Made by a program: the position numbers and the translations under genes
Part shown: in pieces, positions 15,047-18,132 of the stretch
Numbering within the stretch: position 1 is the stretch's first letter
How the letters are laid out: each line of letters begins with the position of its first letter
The notes under the pieces: generated by a model
The model's input: only the letters and a program-made list of their open reading frames with translations
Told to the model about the DNA's origin: nothing
The model's database searches: none
Source: CAZJPD01 sp964547795
GTDB lineage: Bacteria > Pseudomonadota > Alphaproteobacteria > Rickettsiales > Midichloriaceae
Direction of reading: 5' to 3'
Assembly: GCA_964547795.1 (NCBI GenBank)
Contig: CAZJPD010000018.1
Location: forward strand, 1 to 18,132
Length of the DNA: 18,132 nucleotides

Positions 15047-17440
15047 CTAATAGTCAAGATTTGCGACCTTAAGTGCATTGTTCTTGATAAATTCTCTTCT
15101 TGGTTCTACCACATCTCCCATAAGCGTTGAAAATACTTCTTCAGCTTCACTTACATCGTTCACCTTCACTTGAAGCAATGTTCTATTTTTAGGGTTGAGC
15201 GTAGTTTCCCATAACTGATCAGGGTTCATTTCTCCTAATCCCTTAAACCTTTGAATATACAGACCCTTTTTTGTATTGTTAAACAATTTTCCTATTAAAT
15301 CGGTAATAGTAGTGTATTCAAGTTTTTCATCTTTATAATAAATCTGACCTTTTGTAATGAAATCATTTAATTCGTCTACTAAATTATGAGCTGTTTCCCT
15401 GTTTTTTTCGGAAAAAAAGTGTTTGGAAATTTTATAACTTTCTCTTACTCCTTTTTCTAATTTGACCAATTCTAAAGTATCATCAATAAGATTGCACTGC
15501 CATTCAATAATACTACCCTTAAAGCGGTTGTTTAAATCAGCTATAAACTCTTTAGCATCATACCCTTGATTTGAAAACTCGAAAAATTCATTAAATAATA
15601 ATGCTTCTATTATGTATTCTGGAACTTGATTTATGTAATTTTTGGTGATGTTGGAGAAATTTATCAACTTGTTCAAAATTTCCATCACTTCATTTCCTAT
15701 TATCTCCTTCTGCTCCAGTTTTATAATGCTATTTTTCACTATAATGTCTTTTAAGTAGCTATAAAGCTCTGTTTCATCCTTTAAATATGTATCAGATTGT
15801 CCCCTCTTTACCTTGTATAACGGGGGTTGTGCAATGTACAAAAATCCATTTTCTATTAATGAAGGCATATACCTGAAGAAAAATGTCAGTAATAGTGTTC
15901 TAATATGTGCTCCGTCCACATCAGCATCTGTCATTATAATAATTTTATGATAACGTAATTTAGAAAGATCAAATTCTTTATCCTCAAGACTAGTACCAAG
16001 TGCAGTAATTAAAGCACCTATTTCAGCAAAGTTTAGCATCTTATCAAATCTGGCTCTCTCAACATTAAGTATTTTTCCTTTAAGTGGTAGAATTGCTTGC
16101 GTCTTTCTATCACGTCCTTGTTTAGCAGAACCACCTGCAGAATTACCCTCAACTAAAAACAGCTCTGATTTAGCAGGGTCTTTTTCCTGACAATTTGTAA
16201 GCTTTCCGGGTAGCGTGGAGATTTGCAAACCTGCCTGCTTACGTGAAATATCTCTAGCTTTTCTAGCTGCCTCCCTTGCTATTGCGGATTCAGCCATCCT
16301 ACCAATAACTGTTTTCGCTTCTTTAGGATTCATCTCAAGCCATTTGGCAAACTCTTCTGATACTACTGACTCAACAACTGTACGTACCTCACTGCTGATT
16401 AGCTTATCCTTTGTTTGTGATGAAAATTTAGGATCAGGAACACGCACGGATATGATAGAAGTCAAGCCTTCTCTCATATCATCTGGGCTGATTTTTACCT
16501 TTTGCCTTTTTTGTAATTGGTTGGTTTCAATATAGTTATTAATCACCCTGCTCAATGCTCCTCTAAATCCCGTCAAGTGAGTACCCCCATCTTTTTGACG
16601 GATATTATTAGTAAATGTCAGAGTGTTTTCATGGTAGCTGTTGTTCCATTGAAATGCCACATCAACAACAATTTCATTCTGTTCGCCAGTTATTCTAATC
16701 GTTTTGTTGATCGCATGCTTTGCTCTATCAAGATATTTTACGAAGTTCAAAATACCGCCTTCAAAATGCAGATTTGCTGATTTTTCTTCTTCGCTACGTC
16801 TATCATATAATTCAATTGAAACCTCAGGATTGAGAAATGCTAATTCCTTAAACCTGTGTTCAAGTACTGTAAAACTGAATTCTATTTGGGAAAATGTTTG
16901 ATCTGAAGGAAAGAACTGAACCTGAGTTCCTGTTTTATTCGGATATAGGCTTTCCTTGCTCTCAAATTCCTTCACCTTATGTCCATGCTCAAAACGCATG
17001 TTAAATTCCCTTCCATCTCTCCATACAGTTAGTTCCAACCACTCAGAAAGTGCATTTACAACGGATATACCAACACCATGTAAACCACCAGATACTTTAT
17101 AAGAATTATCATCAAATTTACCACCTGCATGTAGTTGCGTCATGATTACTTCTGCTGCAGAAATCCCTTCTTCTTTATGAACATCTATTGGAATACCCCT
17201 ACCATTATCTATCACTGTAACCGAGCCATCTCTATTAAGAATAACGATTACCTTATCACAATGCCCAGCTAACGCTTCGTCTATAGCATTATCGATAACT
17301 TCATATACCATGTGATGCAATCCAGAACCATCATCGGTGTCACCAATATACATGCCTGGACGTTTTTTTACGGCTTCTAATCCTTTTAATACCTTTATAG
17401 CATCAGCATCGTAATTTTGCTCTTCTATCTCTGTGGACAT
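15047..17440 (-). CDS. gyrB: DNA gyrase subunit B
   Basis: ATPase subunit of DNA gyrase, 797 residues. The GHKL ATPase domain shows the catalytic Glu47 in YEVIDNAIDEA, DNGRGIP at 78-84, and GGLHGVG at 118-124. The transducer domain follows. The TOPRIM domain has E431 in LFLVEGNSAGGSA and D505/D507/D509 in MTDADVDGAH. The C-terminal signature QRFKGLGEMNPDQLW comes near 730, and the ending PRREFIKNN...VANLDY is typical of GyrB rather than ParE. An insertion-like, less conserved stretch at about 560-700 is usual for proteobacterial GyrB. The ATG at 17440 is preceded closely by CAGG. tRNA-His lies 92 bases downstream on the same strand. Confidence 0.97.
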   Translation of the reverse strand: MSTEIEEQNYDADAIKVLKGLEAVKKRPGMYIGDTDDGSGLHHMVYEVIDNAIDEALAGHCDKVIVILNRDGSVTVIDNGRGIPIDVHKEEGISAAEVIMTQLHAGGKFDDNSYKVSGGLHGVGISVVNALSEWLELTVWRDGREFNMRFEHGHKVKEFESKESLYPNKTGTQVQFFPSDQTFSQIEFSFTVLEHRFKELAFLNPEVSIELYDRRSEEEKSANLHFEGGILNFVKYLDRAKHAINKTIRITGEQNEIVVDVAFQWNNSYHENTLTFTNNIRQKDGGTHLTGFRGALSRVINNYIETNQLQKRQKVKISPDDMREGLTSIISVRVPDPKFSSQTKDKLISSEVRTVVESVVSEEFAKWLEMNPKEAKTVIGRMAESAIAREAARKARDISRKQAGLQISTLPGKLTNCQEKDPAKSELFLVEGNSAGGSAKQGRDRKTQAILPLKGKILNVERARFDKMLNFAEIGALITALGTSLEDKEFDLSKLRYHKIIIMTDADVDGAHIRTLLLTFFFRYMPSLIENGFLYIAQPPLYKVKRGQSDTYLKDETELYSYLKDIIVKNSIIKLEQKEIIGNEVMEILNKLINFSNITKNYINQVPEYIIEALLFNEFFEFSNQGYDAKEFIADLNNRFKGSIIEWQCNLIDDTLELVKLEKGVRESYKISKHFFSEKNRETAHNLVDELNDFITKGQIYYKDEKLEYTTITDLIGKLFNNTKKGLYIQRFKGLGEMNPDQLWETTLNPKNRTLLQVKVNDVSEAEEVFSTLMGDVVEPRREFIKNNALKVANLDY

Positions 17441-17554
17441 TGCCTGATTAATAAGTAGAGTTACAACCTTGTAATATAGATCACTATTAAAATCAAGATA
17501 GCATTAGCGAAAGATGGATTTTGTCTTTATTTTTCGGATTAGTACATTTTAAGG

Positions 17555-18132
17555 TTATTTAATCTTCGAGACTAAAAATTTTTCCAGTTCATTGATATTT
17601 AGTACAAAAAATGTTTCGTTATCCGTTAATCTTTGTAGTCTTTTTATCTTAGTTTTACCCCCTGTCTTAGAGTCCTTTTGTAGATAATAATCACCATCGC
17701 AAATTGCTAGAAATATTGTATTCTTCTCATGGCAATCTCTAGCATGATTTGGGAAATCTTGAATATCCTTATATTGATTGTCTTGATCACCTCCACTCTT
17801 TTCTGTATATTTATGAGAGGCATAAAATATGTAATCTTTGCAATTCCAGGTGAAGTCTATAGATTTAGTATCCTTAGGTTGTTTTTTTAATGATTCACCT
17901 TTAAAAATCTTGCCTTTTGTTAAATAAATTGCATTTTTACCTCCAGCTGGTAGGACCTTAAAGTTCTTAACTATATTAAGGGAACGTATATATTGAGAAG
18001 CAAGTTTTTGATAAAAGTTTTGTTTTGCTGGGTCTTTTGCAAAAAGACACCTAAAAATCTCATCATCTATAACTTTCTTTTTTATTTCATCAAAAGAATA
18101 TCCGAATTTATTTGACCAATTTGAAATCTTTA
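17555..18132 (-). CDS. Probable type II restriction endonuclease, C-terminal 191 residues (runs off the window)
   Basis: An open frame enters from the right edge and ends at TAA 17557-17555; its start lies outside the window. Visible blocks include a WNCKDYIFYASHKYTE stretch followed by SGGDQDNQYKDIQ, then IFLAICDGDYYLQ, a lysine-rich turn, and a C-terminal FVLNINELEKFL. This order (core strand with a YxxHK, GGxQDNQY, a hydrophobic strand ending in DGxYY, and a final S/NINELE helix) is what I remember from several type II restriction enzymes of PD-(D/E)xK type. The exact family and recognition site are unknown. No partner methyltransferase is seen in this window; it may lie to the right. It is 114 bases upstream of gyrB on the same strand. 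Confidence 0.55.
   Translation of the reverse strand, partial: KISNWSNKFGYSFDEIKKKVIDDEIFRCLFAKDPAKQNFYQKLASQYIRSLNIVKNFKVLPAGGKNAIYLTKGKIFKGESLKKQPKDTKSIDFTWNCKDYIFYASHKYTEKSGGDQDNQYKDIQDFPNHARDCHEKNTIFLAICDGDYYLQKDSKTGGKTKIKRLQRLTDNETFFVLNINELEKFLVSKIK

Overview
AT-rich bacterial chromosome segment. The gene content suggests an alphaproteobacterium with a reduced genome, most likely an intracellular Rickettsiales- or Holosporales-type symbiont that kept some flagellar genes. The reasons are the short zinc-knuckle-free MetG, a lipid A pathway gene (lpxB), scattered flagellar export genes (fliR, flhB) beside csrA, degraded restriction-modification genes, and palindromic repeats of the kind that enter coding sequences in such genomes. 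This placement is inferred from gene content; no rRNA or phylogenetic marker was compared.

Layout. Positions 153-4006 (+) hold a tight run: an active M23 endopeptidase, a LysM lipoprotein with a zinc-less M23 domain (NlpD-like), and metG. Positions 4064-5271 (+) hold a dinD-like gene translationally coupled to a cytosine methyltransferase stub, followed by lpxB (5255-6421), whose start lies inside that stub. Positions 6474-6628 hold a cluster of palindromic repeat modules, and 6802-7614 a SAM methyltransferase. On the minus strand, 10682 down to 7914 holds csrA, pgsA and a family 2 glycosyltransferase split into a membrane piece and a catalytic piece. The last 12 codons of the catalytic piece come from another copy of the palindromic repeat. 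Divergent from csrA lie fliR (one apparent frameshift near 10926-10940) and flhB (+). The right third is on the minus strand: gyrB, tRNA-His, a dGTPase-like gene and corA, then, at the window edge, the C-terminal 191 residues of a probable type II restriction endonuclease.

The genes fall into four themes. Envelope biogenesis is covered by the two M23 proteins, lpxB, pgsA and the glycosyltransferase. Information processing is covered by metG, gyrB, tRNA-His and the dGTPase. Flagellar export and its possible post-transcriptional regulator are fliR, flhB and csrA. Defence remnants are dinD, the methyltransferase stub and the nuclease. No intact new system stands out. The most unusual points are csrA, which lacks an ATG, GTG or TTG start at the conserved N-terminus and has ATA there; the frameshifted fliR; the dinD-coupled methyltransferase/nuclease chimera; and the repeat family with its compensating stem variants.
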